Source of the DNA: Bretschneidera sinensis
Lineage: Eukaryota > Streptophyta > Magnoliopsida > Brassicales > Akaniaceae
Direction of reading: 5' to 3'
DNA: 64,000 nucleotides
Assembly: GCA_023935145.1 (NCBI GenBank)
Contig: CM043698.1
Coordinates: 17,239,001-17,303,000 of the forward strand
Numbering within the stretch: position 1 is the stretch's first letter; each line of letters begins with the position of its first letter. Shown here piece after piece: positions 1-12,193 of the stretch. The notes under the pieces were generated by a model, which was not told the origin of the DNA, did not search any database, and worked only from the letters and a program-made list of their open reading frames with translations. Made by a program: the position numbers and the translations under genes.

Positions 1-195
1 ATCACTGAAAATTGTTGCCAAAACCTTATAACGATGGGAGAAAAGTGCCATATTGTATTGGTGAGGACCATTTCTGCAATACACAAATTCGAAGCAAATG
101 CATCTTTTGTTATCCTCAGAAGTAAAGAAATATGGAATACTTGTGCTTTGGATTTCGGAGGAGATGCATCTGCGCCAACCCCTTTTGAATTATAG
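1..195 (+). CDS. ECA1/prolamin-like secreted protein, 3' part only
   Basis: The open frame begins at the window edge and ends at TAG (193-195), giving the last 64 residues. It holds the CC pair, the following Cys, and the WNTC segment with the fourth visible Cys, as in the C-terminal half of a PF05617-type domain. It is nearly identical to the end of the intact gene at 42130-42492, which suggests about 56 residues (signal peptide and first two Cys) lie left of the window. Family members are small secreted cysteine-rich proteins often tied to female gametophyte or reproductive tissue; expression here is inferred only. No disabling change is visible in the part present. Confidence 0.8.
   Translation: MTENCCQNLITMGEKCHIVLVRTISAIHKFEANASFVILRSKEIWNTCALDFGGDASAPTPFEL

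Positions 196-199
<4 letters not shown>

Positions 200-250
<51 letters not shown>
200..250. repeat. (TA)n microsatellite
   Basis: About 25 uninterrupted TA units directly follow the stop codon of the partial gene. The matching place after the paralogue at 42492 has only a few TA units, so the tract expanded after duplication. Confidence 0.95.
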
Positions 251-252
<2 letters not shown>

Positions 253-535
253 CTACAGTTTGGCACGTACCATGTTAATTAAATCATGGTTTCATAAATA
301 TAAATTAAGAACTTTATAGTTTACTTCATTATATCATGTTAAACCAGGGAATGATACAATCATACAAGGCAATTAGAGTGTCTAAAATTAAGATTAAAAA
401 CAAAAATTTGACCTATAAAATCTTATAAATGTCCAAAATAGTAAAGAACAGTTTATAAAAACCATTAAATTTGATCTTGATCCAAAAGTTGAATTTATAT
501 CTTCGTTACATAAAAAATAAACTTATTTGGGATAA

Positions 536-770
536 TTTTTTTTTTATTGAAGCGATGCTATATACAAGTAGTACAATGATTGATTTGATTACAATATAAG
601 CTTGTACTATCCATTACTCATACAAAAACCCACAATACTACCACAACCCACCTAAAGTGGAGGAAATAACCCACACATAAATCGAAAAAATAACCCTCAT
701 ATCGTGGGATCAAACTTGAGACTTTGTAGTCCTAAAATCTCAACATTGACCACTAGATCAAGACCTCATC
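536..770 (-). mobile_element. tRNA-derived SINE, minus strand
   Basis: Read on the minus strand, the 5' end carries an A-box-like segment (complement of 743-758, with the core CTAGTGGTC) and a B-box-like segment (complement of 706-715, GTTTGATCCC). About 170 bp later it ends in a poly-A tail (the T run at 536-545). This layout fits a Pol III SINE of about 235 bp. Two further copies lie at 42805-42932 (partial) and 43101-43334. Target-site duplications were not clear by eye. Confidence 0.6.
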
Positions 771-1798
771 AACACTATTTTTTTCCCTCAAAGATATAGC
801 TTTGGTTTTTTTAATTATGTTGGTTATGTAATGTTTAACATATATAACGTGTAAAAATCCAAAAATAATAAAATTTATTTTTAAAAAATATATAAGTAAA
901 TAATACAATCAAATTAGGTAATAGTAATTAAATTGTGATTTAGGTATATTCAAATTGGGAACTACCCTTCTCCTCTAAAGAGGTGGTTAAAAGTTCAAAT
1001 TCCCCTACCCTATTATAAAAAAAGGTTGGTAAAGTAACCTAAATTATATCTTCGACGAATTAAACTTATAAGATCATATTCTAAAAAGAGATGAAATTGA
1101 GTTTATGAGGTTTGCCCTCAAATGATGTAGATATGTTATTTACAAATATGCGAGCCATATAAAGTTCAGCTTCTAAACCTTGCGTACAAACACCAAAATA
1201 CAAAGTTCAATCTATAGAATGTTAAAAATAAGAAATACAATTAAGTTAAACAATAAACTAATTTAATTTTTAAAATCCTATTCGAAAAAAAAGAAATAAA
1301 AGATTTTTCCCACAAGTTTTACTTTTAATTTTGTTAGTAGATTGAGTGCTTTTTTTATTAGCTTAGGCTCTTGAGATAATTAATAATTTAATTATTCTTA
1401 ATATGATATTAGAGCTCTCGGTCTTGGATTCAAGTCTTAAGAATGCTTATTTTTCATTATTTTACCAAAAACTGTAAGAAAATGCTGCATAACAACATTA
1501 TTCCACTGACTAATGAAAATTATTCTAATTACATAGAAATCACTTTTATTTCTTTAAAATTGAATTGCAAAAAGAATGATCAACCTTTTCAAAAAATAAG
1601 TTAAATAAGGAGTTGTATTTTCTACTGGAAAAGGGAATAACCATGCATGGCTGAAAGCCTGAAAGATAATACGAAACGTTGGGTCCATGGGCTAAGATAA
1701 TAAGTAACTTTGTGTCTTGTGCCTCTCCATCCAAACCATCTCTCTAAAAACAACTCAAAAAAAAATTAAACGCTCATATATTTTTTTTAAAAAAAATC
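771..1798. other. Gene-free AT-rich spacer, duplicated at 43335-44297
   Basis: No coding frame is supported. The stretch matches the spacer before the pseudogene at 44298 nearly end to end, including a short promoter-like stretch (1620-1745) just ahead of the pseudogene. Tracts near 975-1000 and 1400-1430 resemble tRNA B boxes and may be SINE remnants, but I cannot delimit them. Confidence 0.6.
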
Positions 1799-2342
1799 AT
1801 GGTAAAGTTAGAAACTTCTCTATCCTTATGGCAATTTTCTTGGCGACAGTCATGGCATCAATGACATATGCAGCAAAAGAAGAAGGCCTATCACCACAAC
1901 CTTTACTAGAGCAAGTTAAATTTTTGCAGAGTTGTTCCGTGAAGATGACTCCAGAATGTGGGAAACAACTATTCTCGTATATGTTCGAGAGTTTACCTGT
2001 CACCGAAGAAGGTTGCTGAAAACTTATAGCAACTGGAAAAGAGTGCTACATTGGATTGTTGAAGACCATTTTCTCAGTGGACGAGTTCAAAGGAAATACG
2101 TCATCTGGTATTCCAAGAAGCAAATAAGTTTGGAATAAGGCTATGTTTGATACAATGGACTGGAATGTAATATAATCAACAACGTAATGAACATTTGACA
2201 AAACTAATGTAACGAAGTAACAATCCAAAAAACATTTGAAAATATAATTTTTGTCATATGATCCGCACCCTATTTCAATCTGTCCTACCATATAAGTGTG
2301 TTTTGAATTTTGGAGCTGATGCAACAGCATATCTCTCAGTTT
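1799..2342 (+). pseudogene. ECA1/prolamin-like pseudogene with MITE in its last codons
   Basis: This region aligns along its length with the intact genes at 4480 and 42130: start codon, signal-peptide region, CSVKM and ECGK cysteine motifs, and the C-terminal WNK/CVLDFGAD region. It is dead. One base is missing near codon 6, which moves the signal peptide out of frame with the start. A TGA falls at the CC motif (2017-2019), CAA has become TAA before the WNK codons, and a MITE at 2139-2292 separates the WNK codons from the final Cys. The start is the ATG matching its relatives. The last two lesions are shared with the pseudogene at 44298. Confidence 0.85.
2139..2292. mobile_element. Tourist-like MITE inside pseudogene
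   Basis: The insertion starts GGCTATGTTTG and splits the codons that read through in intact paralogues. TAA flanks both sides (2136-2138 and 2293-2295), the usual target duplication of PIF/Harbinger MITEs. The right terminal repeat is eroded here but visible in the longer copy at 44658-44991. Confidence 0.6.
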
Positions 2343-3051
2343 ATTTTTTTTTTTTTAATGTTTCTACCTTCTACTATATTAATTCAGAGTAAAAGATTAA
2401 ACATTGAAACAGAGAAAAATAAAGAGATAGAAAGTGTTAGGTCACGGAGATCGAGAGCGTAGACATCAATATTTTTAAGGGTGATTTTATTTCTGTGTAA
2501 AAGTTATATTTCTTTTTAATTTTTGTTTTGACAAAAACTGTCATGACCAAACAGAAAATTATAACTATGAAAATAACTGTTGTGGTTAAATAGTTAGAAA
2601 TATGACTACATGTCTTGGTTAATTTTTTTTTTTAATTAATGTGGTAATGAATTGTAGTAAAAAATAATATTTTTTTTGACAATTTTTAGTTGTGGTCAAA
2701 ACTCCATCGTAAAAAAAATCTTTTGCATTAGTTGTTGCACTCGTCAGAGAGTCCTTCAGATAAACCAATTTCAAACTATTGTCTATTTTTCATGTGTTTT
2801 TGTGTACACAGGTATACATGCAATCGTCCTACAGATTCTTGGCATTAATGCTAAATCTTCAAAAATCTTGTTTTAGACTAACACCACACAACCATGTACG
2901 TGACAATCGATTAAACTTGGTTTATGAAGTTTTTTTAAACAAAAGTATTTTTCACTGTCAAAGTGAATATGAGAAAGATTCTCTAACCTTTGTTGTCTCG
3001 GTCTAATGGTACTTGACCTTTCGTACTTGAAGAGGAAAAAGAGTTATGCTT
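2343..3051. other. Gene-free spacer; start of duplicated block X
   Basis: No gene is seen. From about 2436 the sequence matches 28747-28993 and then, without a break, 36238 onward. The uninterrupted stretch at 2678-2695 is therefore the empty site for the solo LTR at 28994-36237. Confidence 0.7.
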
Positions 3052-3310
3052 TAGACCTAGAGGTGGCATGCAATCGGGTCGATTCATTTCGGATCAGATC
3101 ATTGGGGTTTGGATCATTTAGGACCGCGTTTCGTGTCAGATCACGGATTCGATCAGATCAAATTCAGTTCGTATCGATATCGAGTTATATCGGGTCTCGA
3201 GTCATTTGGTTCGAATCATCTCATGTTGGATCATTTTGCGTCGGACCGTTTCAGATTCAAAACTTTTCGTTTCGGGTCATTTCAGATTTTTGAGCAAGCT
3301 CGAAATAACC
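3052..3310 (+). mobile_element. hAT-like MITE rich in TCGGGTC/TCATTTCGG repeats
   Basis: It starts with CTAGAGGTGGCA and continues as degenerate repeats of GGGTC and ATCATTTCGG. Five relatives lie at 5373, 12690 (inverted), 16797, 36832 and 40168. The start and the repetitive body resemble hAT-type non-autonomous elements of plants. The copy at 36832 is its counterpart in the duplicated block. Confidence 0.5.
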
Positions 3311-4254
3311 CATCGGATTTGCTCACAAAAATATATTAGTAATAATTTAATAAACTTTTTCTCATTTTAATATATTTAACTAATTATGGTCAAAATACAA
3401 ATCAAAATAATATAAATATAAAGAACTTGATAAGTTAATAACTAATAAAAGATAAAATTATCTTTTTATGTGACATATATGATGATGACGAATATTGACA
3501 TGCATAATCTATATGAATATAATATTAAATTTAATGATATTTTTGTAAAATAAAATTATACAATAAATTATCGAGTGTGTAAGACACATTAATATTATTA
3601 ATTTATTACACCAGATATCAATTGATAGCGTGATGCATATGTGTAAGTGTTCAAATATATCATGTAATTATATGGAACCTTTAAAATATGTTAAGCATAT
3701 AATATTAGAGAGAAGATCCTCTATAGTAACTTAGGAAATTTTTTTCCCAAGTACACGAATGTTACATCATCCATAGTGTTGACGTGACATTCATCCATGA
3801 TATTATAATGTATCATGTAAGAAACATTAAGATTATTAATTTGTTACACTATATATAAATTGACAACATGTAATTATGTGGAACTCTTAAAACATGTTAT
3901 AACACTTTGAATCAAATTTTATAGATAACAACTATAATCATCATTAAGCCAAGTTTCCTTTATCCCCTTTTCTAAAGTTAGATACCAAAAAGTTAAGTTG
4001 CTACATATCAACATTTCTCCAACTAATTACTTAAAATTATTGTAGTTAATTACATATAAATCGCTTTTGTTTCTTAAAAATTGGAAAACGAATTGTGCAG
4101 ATTTTTTTTATAAAAAAAATGCCCAAACTTAAGAAGCTGAATAAAGATCAGTAGTATGTTTGACAGGAAAAGGGAATCACCATGGCCGAGTGATAATAGG
4201 GAACTTTCTTTCCTTTTCTTTTTTTGGCCCTTCACTCTAACTAGTAACGTTTAT
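3311..4254. other. AT-rich upstream spacer of the 4480 gene
   Basis: No gene is seen. It is shared with 37090-37980 and partly with 24370-24720, upstream of two other family members. It contains local repeats of a TTATTACACTA-ATATCAATTGATA type. Confidence 0.6.
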
Positions 4255-4479
4255 CTTTGGCCACGTTATATGAAGTTAAATGTTCACATCATTGAAATTT
4301 AATAAACTTATTTTACATGCTTAATTTAGTATTAATCAAACACAATTAATGAAAAAGATATTAATGGAGCGTTTTGAAACCACAAAATTAATTGTACTGC
4401 CTCTTTCCTGAATTATATACTCTATATTTATAGAAGGATCCTTAAAACCATTAAAACAATCTCTCTCAATTAAAAAAAA
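4255..4479 (+). promoter_or_regulatory. Conserved promoter of the 151-residue prolamin-like gene type
   Basis: This block recurs before the genes at 15366, 25158 and 38234. It holds the box AATGGAGCGTTTTGAAAC (4363-4380) and the TATA-like TATATTTATAG (4423-4433), placed so that a short A-rich leader precedes the ATG at 4480. A diverged form of the box (TATGGAGTGTTTTGAAAC) lies before the gene at 42130. Confidence 0.65.
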
Positions 4480-4935
4480 ATGGGAAAGTTAGAGCTGTTC
4501 TATATCCTTATGGCATTGTACTTAGCAGCAACAATGGTATCATCCACATTTGCAGAAACAGAAAATATTAGTCCCTCAACGGAAGAAGATGAATATTATG
4601 CATATCCACCTGGAACTGAATTTGAAATTTTGTCACCAGAACCTTCACTAGAGTATGCCACTTTTCTGCAAAGCTGTTCCGAAAAAATGACTACAGAGTG
4701 TGGGAAACAAGTATTCATGTCTATGTTTGAAGATATTACCGTTACTGAAAATTGTTGTGGAACACTTATGGCAGTGGGAAAAGAGTGCCACATTGCATTG
4801 GTGAGAACCATTTTCTCATTGAATCATTTTAAAGCAAATGCATCTTTTGGTATTCCAAGAAGCAAACAAGTTTGGAATAAGTGTGTTTTGGATTTTGGAG
4901 CTGATGCACCTGCTCCTCTTTCTTTTGAGTATTAG
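4480..4935 (+). CDS. ECA1/prolamin-like secreted cysteine-rich protein, 151 aa, intact
   Basis: A single-exon frame of 151 residues. Residues 1-25 form a signal peptide (basic start, hydrophobic core, cleavage likely after STFA). An acidic, Tyr/Pro-rich linker follows (30-58), then a PF05617-type domain with six Cys at 66, 74, 92, 93, 103 and 135 in the family pattern C-C-CC-C-C. Asn-Ile-Ser (29-31) and Asn-Ala-Ser (120-122) are possible N-glycosylation sites. The protein is probably secreted, and the six Cys probably form three disulfides. Relatives include EC1-type gamete proteins, but this is not an EC1 orthologue I can name. It differs from the 25158 gene at about 10 residues, seven of them within the first 28. 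The start is shared by all paralogues and sits behind the conserved promoter. Confidence 0.92.
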   Translation: MGKLELFYILMALYLAATMVSSTFAETENISPSTEEDEYYAYPPGTEFEILSPEPSLEYATFLQSCSEKMTTECGKQVFMSMFEDITVTENCCGTLMAVGKECHIALVRTIFSLNHFKANASFGIPRSKQVWNKCVLDFGADAPAPLSFEY

Positions 4936-5372
4936 ATAATATTGCTTGTATTTGTCATTTCTTTATAAATCCTTTTAAATAATGAAATCTTGAATTTTAA
5001 ATTACTACTAAATATTTTCTTTCAGTAAATTATGTTTAACAATGCTTTTCTTTGCCAATTAAGTCAATTCAATGGCATCTACAAATCTAAATTAACAAAC
5101 GTGTTTGAGCAGTAAACAAGACTTGTCGGAATATTTATGTGTATACAATCTCACATAGAAAAGAAATTGGATTAGTGAATAACATACATATGACGGTGGA
5201 ACTAAAATCTATTGTTTTAAGCTTTTGCGTTCATATGATCTCCTACATTATACATTTGGGCTTTCGCTTGGTCCAAACCCAACTTTCTCCACAATTTAAT
5301 TTAGGTCATTTTTCCTAATAAGCTCAAGAGCTTGCACCATCCTTCAATTATAGAGAAAAAAGGCATCATGAT
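4936..5372. other. 3' flank conserved among paralogues
   Basis: No gene is seen. The flank is shared with those after 15822, 25613 and 39726, and a piece also follows the truncated pseudogene at 16459. AATGAAAT near 4980 may serve for polyadenylation. Confidence 0.6.
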
Positions 5373-5600
5373 ATTTAGAAGTGGCAATCAGACGAGGCGG
5401 GTCGGGTTCAGGTTGTTTCGGGCTCAGGTCATTTGGGTTGCGGGTTGTTTCAGGCTAGGTTGGTTTCAGGTCTCGAGTCATTCGGGTTATAGGTCATCTC
5501 GGGTCTTGAGTCGTTCGGATCACAGGTCCTCTCGGTTCGGGTGATCTCGAGTTTCGGGTTAACCCATCGAGTTGTACTATTTTTTTTAATTCGGTTGGCC
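5373..5600 (+). mobile_element. hAT-like MITE, GGGTTCGGGT-rich
   Basis: It starts TTTAGAAGTGGCAA and runs on as degenerate TCGGGTT repeats to about 5600. It is the counterpart of the copies at 16797 and 40168, and is inverted relative to 12690-12953, which ends TGCCACTTCTAA. Confidence 0.5.
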
Positions 5601-6885
5601 CGCTAAGTTTGCTTATTTTTATCTTTTTTAATTTCAATGTAATTACTAATTAAGTTCATGTTAGCAATAATGAATGTAGAGAAATATTGTTCTTAATTTT
5701 TTCTCTTTTTTTAATAACATAATATATTAAACTCTAAGTTTAGGTCATGATAAAATTCAATACATATCCAAATCCATCAATATTCAGATTATAATAGGAT
5801 AAGTTAATTATTTAACATATATTTTTGAAAATTTTATATTATAAAACTATACTTTTTATTAAGGGACGATTTTACCCTTTTCTTTAAAAAATACATCAAA
5901 ATAAATTAATTTTTTATATATTTTTTTTAAATAATTCAGATAGCCTACTTGAAGAGTACTAACTTATAAAAAAATATATATATATGCTTTAAGAAAGTTA
6001 TATAACTCGTTCATTTCACGAGTCATGTAAAAAAAATATGTGCTTTAGGAAAGTTATATTTAAGTTTCATTTCATGGTTTCAAAAGTCAATACTTTTTTA
6101 GAGCTAATGTGTATTGTCAATCTTATATGTATTTATCTTCTTTGCCCTCTCAAGTGTGTGTTTCTGTTATTAAAAGAGAATAGTACTACGTAAATGAAAT
6201 GGAAAAAATAATCTCGATAATCATCTTCTTCGATCGAAAAAATGTTTTAGGAATAGTGACGCATAGGAAGAATGAATTTTTCTTCAAGATATCTACCAAG
6301 ATCCATTTATTAGAATTTTATTAAATTATGTAAATGTAATGAAAAATAAAAAAAATATAACTTTTTAAAAGTGTACATTTTTTCTGGACGGATGCCTGAG
6401 GCTTATGTCCCGTTAGATTTTTTAAAAAATATTGTAAAATATAGACTCGTTTTGATGATTTATTATCAAAAAATAAAAAAATAAGGAAATAAAGATTTTT
6501 TTCTATCTAATACTCATTTTTAAGTTTCAAAATTTAAAGTTTGTTAATAATTAATTTATTTTATTTGAATACTAATGATAATTTTTTTATTATTTTAATT
6601 AATCAATTATTATTTTTTTAAAACACTCTTGTCGTTCAAAAAAGCATCGCCTCAATATTTTGAAATAAGATAAGCTTATTTTTCATCTACCAGTGTTATT
6701 TTTGTTAGTTAAGATTCACCTTAGATGTATTAAAATGTATTTTTGAAAAGTAGACAAAATAATCTCCCGCAAAACTAAAGTAACTGGGGATTTTTCCATT
6801 TACCCTAAACTACAACCCATTTGAAACCTTGGGGATTTTTCTTTGATATTCTATTTCTTAAATTTTGTCCAGATATATAGAGGTG
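5601..6885. other. AT-rich spacer
   Basis: No gene is recognisable. Duplicate of 40411-41060 up to about 6270; the remainder is unassigned. Confidence 0.6.
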
Positions 6886-6939
6886 AAAATGAAAAACCTC
6901 TTCTCGGAAGAACGAGACCATCTTGAGCGTAACACAAAG

Positions 6940-7966
6940 AAAATGAAGCAAGGTCATGAAGGAGGTTAGGATTTCCAACTCCCTAACTAGGAAATTGGAG
7001 AGACTGCTCCCCTATCTGTTGTTCCAGACTCCGCTTTAGATGCAGAGACTGCTCCGCTCCCGGCTGTTGAACAACGCTCGTTTTGGGATACCCTGTTGAA
7101 TCAGGATTCTGGTTTCCGAGGGACAAGAGTGGATTCCAAGGATGGTACAGTGTTTTATCTCTGATGATGAAATGGAAGAGGGCTAGGATGGTATTCCATT
7201 AATCAGGTTCACTAGGGTTCAAAAAAAGTGCAACGCCTACCGTTCAAGAGATCCCTTACTGCAAAACTTTTGGGGATAACATTGGGCATTGAACTCTTGT
7301 CAATAAAGCTATTAGTATTTGGAAGCCTATGGGTGAATATGAAGCAATTGATCTAGGCAGGGGATTTTATTTGTTTAAGTTTACTTTATTTGAGGATGTA
7401 GATAACATTCTCATAGGGGTTTCTTACGATATTTTCAAGCATTGTTTAATGGTGTAGTGTTGGCATACTAATTTTCAGTCTACTACTGCAACTTTCACCA
7501 AGCTTTGTATTTGGATTTGTTTCCCTGAGCTTCCGATAGAACTTTATGGTGAAGAGTCTCTCTGGACCATAGCTTAGGAAGTGGGAAGACCGTTGAAATT
7601 GATAGGATCACGACCCTTAAGGAGAGGGGTTGGTATGCCAGGGTTGGAGTGGAAATTGACTCAGGAAAGCCTCTACTCTCTAAGGTGAAGATAGGTCGAA
7701 TTATTTAGAGAGTTGTATCTCAAGTTGCCGCATCATCCCAAGCTCCATTTAACCATGGTCCTGGTAAGGGCGAAATTAGTTTGCAGCTCCCAAAACCTCA
7801 TGATCCTAACTTTGAGAGCTATATTCAGTTCGTAGCCTCAGTCCTTAAAAGAGCACTAGGAAATGGTAGGGGTGGTCTGTCTAATGAGGGTTCTTTTACT
7901 GCCGCAGATTTGAATCTTGCCTTAGATTCCCTTGGTGCAATTGGGTCTTTGGGGACAGGAGAATGA
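6940..7966 (+). pseudogene. LINE ORF1 remnant with DUF4283-like domain
   Basis: The segment 7330-7640 reads GEYEAIDLGRGFYLFKF, then CIWICFPELP and LYGEESLW, the hallmark strings of the DUF4283 region in plant LINE ORF1 proteins. The C-terminal part (7781-7966) stays open and ends at TGA. Stops occur at 7456 and 7576. The zinc-knuckle segment present in copy 2 is deleted here. It is an RNA-binding ORF1p relic and cannot make a full protein. Confidence 0.7.
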
Positions 7967-8048
7967 GGGTTGGAAAACGCTTTGGATACTGATGGAGATT
8001 GCTAAACAGGTGATGCCTCTATTTTTCTTACTCTTTTTGTCTATTTTA

Positions 8049-11000
8049 ATGATCAAAATCATATCTTGGAATTGTAGAAGTGTGGGTAACACTAGGATTA
8101 TGCGAAATATGGTTGATTTGGTTAGATTACATCAACCTACCATATTGGGTTAGTTGGAAACTCGATCCAATAACAAATCGTTGCATTCTTTTTATCGTGT
8201 CTTAGGTTTGATCCAGAATTTCTGGTGCCATTATAGGGTTTTTCAAGAGGTTTATGGATTATGTGGAAAGTTGGGTCAGTTGATTTGACTATAATAGAAT
8301 ATGATTCACAAATTGTTCATGCTAACAATCAGAACTCAGTAGAGAGGACCTGGCTTTTTTCTCTTGCTTATGTTAATCATGCTCAGACTCTAAAAAACGT
8401 CTTCTGAACTAATTTGATTGCTTATGCCAACTTCGTTGACCTTCTTTGGATGGTAACTGGGGATTTTAACAATTTTGCAAATGTTCAGGAGAAGAGGGGA
8501 GGGACAGGCTCTGTACATGGGAGATGTTCTAAATTCTGCAAGAGGATCAATCTCTGTGGATTGGTGGATTTGGGCTTTGTAGGGCCTAGGTTCACTTGGT
8601 ATAATGGGAAGCACAAATTGTGAGCTGGTTTTGAGCGACTGGACAGAGCTTTGGCGACTGTAGAGTGTAAGATCAATTTTTCTAATGCAGACATTCAAGT
8701 TTAACTCGGATGTGCGTCAGACCGCCATCCTATTTGTATTACTGTTTCTGATAGAGCTTATTTTCGTCCTTTGAAGAAGTCGTTTAGATGTGAAGCAGTC
8801 TAGTTATCCAATCAGGACTTCCCTCGAGTGTTTTCTTCGATATGGACTTCGGTTTCAAGTCCCTTTGATAGGAAAACTGTGGTTTTAGCTGAAGCATTAC
8901 AGGATTGGAACAAGACTGTTTTTGGGAACATTTTTTCCTAGAAGCGTAAACTCCTCCGCCGGCTAAATAGTATTTAATGGGCTCTATCTGTTTGCCCATC
9001 TAGGTTCCTGGAGAATTTGGAAATGGACCTAGTTGCCAAGCATAATGAAGTCCTTAGACATGAGGAATTGCTATGGTCTCAGAAGTCGAGGGTTCAGTCG
9101 CTTCAACATGGGGACCTAAACACTCGCTTCTTTCATTACTTCACCTTTATCGATGCTGAATAAAATCAGTGGACTGAAACTTTTAGATAGGGAGTGGTGT
9201 TTTGACAAGGATATCATATCGGAGTTTGCAGTGAATTTTTTTTTTCAAGAATATGTTCTCCATCTCATTTATTGTTTCTTCAATCTAGGTTCTATGTTCT
9301 CTATTCCCATCTCTGTCTGCTGTTGAACATGCTCAGCTTTCTAGGGATGTTTCTCTTGAGGAAGTCGAGTGCACTGTTCAGTATGGAACCGTTCAAGGCC
9401 CGTGGGTCGGATGGCATTTAGGTTGCTTTTTATCAACGCTTTTGGGAGGTGGTAGGAAAGGATCTAGTGGACTTGGTTACATCAACTTTTTTTCAAGGCA
9501 TGATTCCTGAAAAGCTGAATGAAACTTTGCTGGTTTTATCCCTAAGATATCATCCCCCCAGTTGATGTCCCAGTTTAGATCGATCAGTTTGTGTAATGTG
9601 GCGTACAAGCTGGTTACTAAATGTTTTGTTGGTAGAGTTTGGCCTCTCATGAAGTTTGTTTGGCCTTTCCAATCTAACTTTATTCCGGGATGTAGTATGA
9701 CAGATGACATTATTCTGGTTCTGGAGGCTTTACATACTTTGAGATAGAAGAAAGGTAAATATGCGTATATGATTTTTAAGATTGACTTAGAGAAAGATTC
9801 TAATCGTGTTAGCTGGCAGTTTCTCAATCAAGTTTTGATAGATTTCAATTTCCCCAGCCGTTTAGTGAATCTTATAAAGAGTTGTGTCTTGTCATCTAGT
9901 CTCTCAGTGGTTTGGAATGATGAGGTTCTTCCCCAGTTTAAGTCATCATGTGGGTTAAGGCAGAGAAATCCACTTTCCCTGTATTTTTTTGTTCTTTGCA
10001 TGGAACGACTATCCCAGTTAATTCAGATAAAAGTTTTGTCTAGTTAGTGGAAACCACTTCAACTAGGAGGAGGTTTGAAGCTCTCACATCTTTTCTATGC
10101 AAATGATCTTAAGTTATTTTGCAAAGCATCTACTATGCAGGCGAAGATGACTATGCAGGTACTGGACGAGTTTTGCAAGATGTCTAGCGAAAAGATCAGC
10201 TTAGAAAATCTTGAATTTGGTTTTCACAGAAATGTTCAGTCAGGGAAACTAAGGAGATCAGTCACCTATGTCATATTCCTTTAACTTCTAATCTGGGCAA
10301 GTATCTGGGGATTCCCACATTCCATTCCATGGTATCTAGAGCTTACTTCAATCCATTGGTTGAGAAAGTTCAAGATCGTCTCGCTAGGTGGAAGGCCAAA
10401 ACTTTAAACCTCGCTGGGCAAGTTACTCTGGTTAAATCTGTCACTACTACAATCCCTACATACATCATGTACACAAATTATATCCTTCGGAGCATCTGTG
10501 ACAAGTTGGATAAGTTAAATCGAGATTTTATCCGGAGAGACTCTTCGGTTGACAAGAAAGTCCACATGGTTAATTGGGATACGATTTGCCATCCAAAGGT
10601 AAAATAAGGTATTGGAGTTAGGAAAACCCGTGAAACAAATGACACTTCGTTGGCACAACTCGTCTGGAAGGTCCTTACTAATAATGATTCTCTTTGGATA
10701 CAAGCTGTTAAGCAGAAGTATCTAAAAAATCTGAGTCTGCTTTCGGTAACTTCTTCTCCATTTGCTTTAATGTCTAGCAAAGCATTCTCTAGTCTATTCA
10801 TTGTCTTAGAAGAGGGTTGATCTTTCAGGTGGGTAATGGGCATAACATTTCTTTATAGAATGACCAGTGGGTTGGTCTTTTCGTTCTCAGGAACTTTAAA
10901 GGGGTCACGATCGCTGCTGGTGAGGAAGATATGTTGGTTTCGGACATTATTGACAGTAACATGACTTAGGATATGTAGCATCTTAGATCGTATCTTCCTC

Positions 11001-12140
11001 CTGTGTCTATTTCTCATATTATGGCCATCTCTATTCCAGTCTCTGGTGGGATGGAGGACAAGCTGATATGGAATGGGAATGTCGATGGACATTTCACTAC
11101 CAAATCAGCATATTCTCTCTTGATTGAAGACGACACAACTTTGTGTCCTAATGTGTCTTGGTCTTGGCCTTGGTGTTTGAAGTGTCCTAAAAAATTGAAA
11201 TTTTCTTATGGCTGGCACTTCGAAACAGATTACTGTCCAATGAGGTGCGAGCTACTCAAAGGATCATTCATTCCGCTCGATGTGATAGATGCGAGAGCCT
11301 CAATGAATCAGTCTTACATATTGTTCGTGATTGTTCGCTATCCAAATAGGCTTGGCAATCTGTTATCCCTGAGTAGTTTCATGTTTTTTTCTTCTCTATT
11401 TCTCTAGTGAATTGGGTTCTTTGGAACATTCAGGATAGAGATGGAGCCTGGGGCAATGTGCAGTAGGGTTTGAGATTTTTGGCCAGAGCATGAGTGTGTT
11501 GGACTGACAGAAATGGACAAGTGATAGCGGGTCATCGATTGAGTTATCCTTTTCTAGTTTTTGAAATAAATAATTTTGAGAGGGACTTGCGTGCTGCCTT
11601 AGGTGATCGACCAGGTCCTAGGATGACCTGGCCTTTGAGGCAAGTTTCTTGGTCTCCTCCTCTCATGGCAGTGATCAAGATTAATACTGATGGTAGTTAG
11701 GATCTTAGTTCTGGTCTACCTTCTTATGGGAGCCTCTTTCAGGACCATTCAAGGAGGTGGTTAGAAGGTTTTGCGCTAGGACTAGGGCAATGTGGTATCT
11801 TGAGAATTGAATTGTTGGGTATTTGGCAGGGGTTGCAGATTGCAGCGGAGAAAGGGATGGCTAATGTGTTGATCGAATCTGATTCATCCATTGCATTATA
11901 TCTTATTAATAAAGGAGACTCTGAATTCCACTACCTTGGAGCAATCATTCAGGAGTATCGGTTTTTGGTTAATTGTTTCTCCTCTGCAAGATCGGTCACC
12001 CTTTGAGAGAAGGTAATAGAGTCGCTGACTTCATGGCAACCCTTGATTACAACCAGGAATGTCTCCAAAGCTTTGTCATCCCACATGTGGGGTTGGGTCA
12101 CATTTTGATTGAGGATGCCTTAGGCATTCAGTTCCACAGG
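8049..12140 (+). pseudogene. LINE ORF2 remnant: endonuclease, RT, RNase H
   Basis: The endonuclease starts IISWNCRSVGN (about 8057) and contains GDFNNFANVQEKRGG (8460-8500) and a WYNGK/ERLDRALA region. RT blocks follow: FIPGCSMTDDIILVLEALHT (9679), FKIDLEKDSNRVSW (9775), SCGLRQRNPLSLYFFVLCME (9946) and FYANDLKLF (10093). The last is the catalytic YADD box with Asn in place of the first Asp. A region from 10300 gives GKYLGIPTF and QDRLARWKAKTLNLAGQ, then a zf-RVT-like part (11050-11300). An RNase H part (11640-12000) has INTDGS and LLGIWQGLQIAAE. At least ten stops or frame changes interrupt it, so no activity is expected. Confidence 0.82.
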
Positions 12141-12193
12141 GGTTAGCCTCTGTTGGGTTATCTATTTCTAATATAAATAAATAAATAAATATT

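Larger units (their letters stand above)
6886..12193 (+). mobile_element. L1-type LINE, degenerate, copy 1
   Basis: A non-LTR retrotransposon in the order ORF1 (DUF4283-like), AP endonuclease, reverse transcriptase, zf-RVT-like region, RNase H. It ends in an (ATAA)n tail at about 12172-12193. Stops and frameshifts occur throughout. The 5' end is set by similarity to the second copy at 21009 and may be a little further left. About 600 bp of ORF1 is missing at 7712 compared with copy 2. No target-site duplication was found by eye. Confidence 0.8.
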
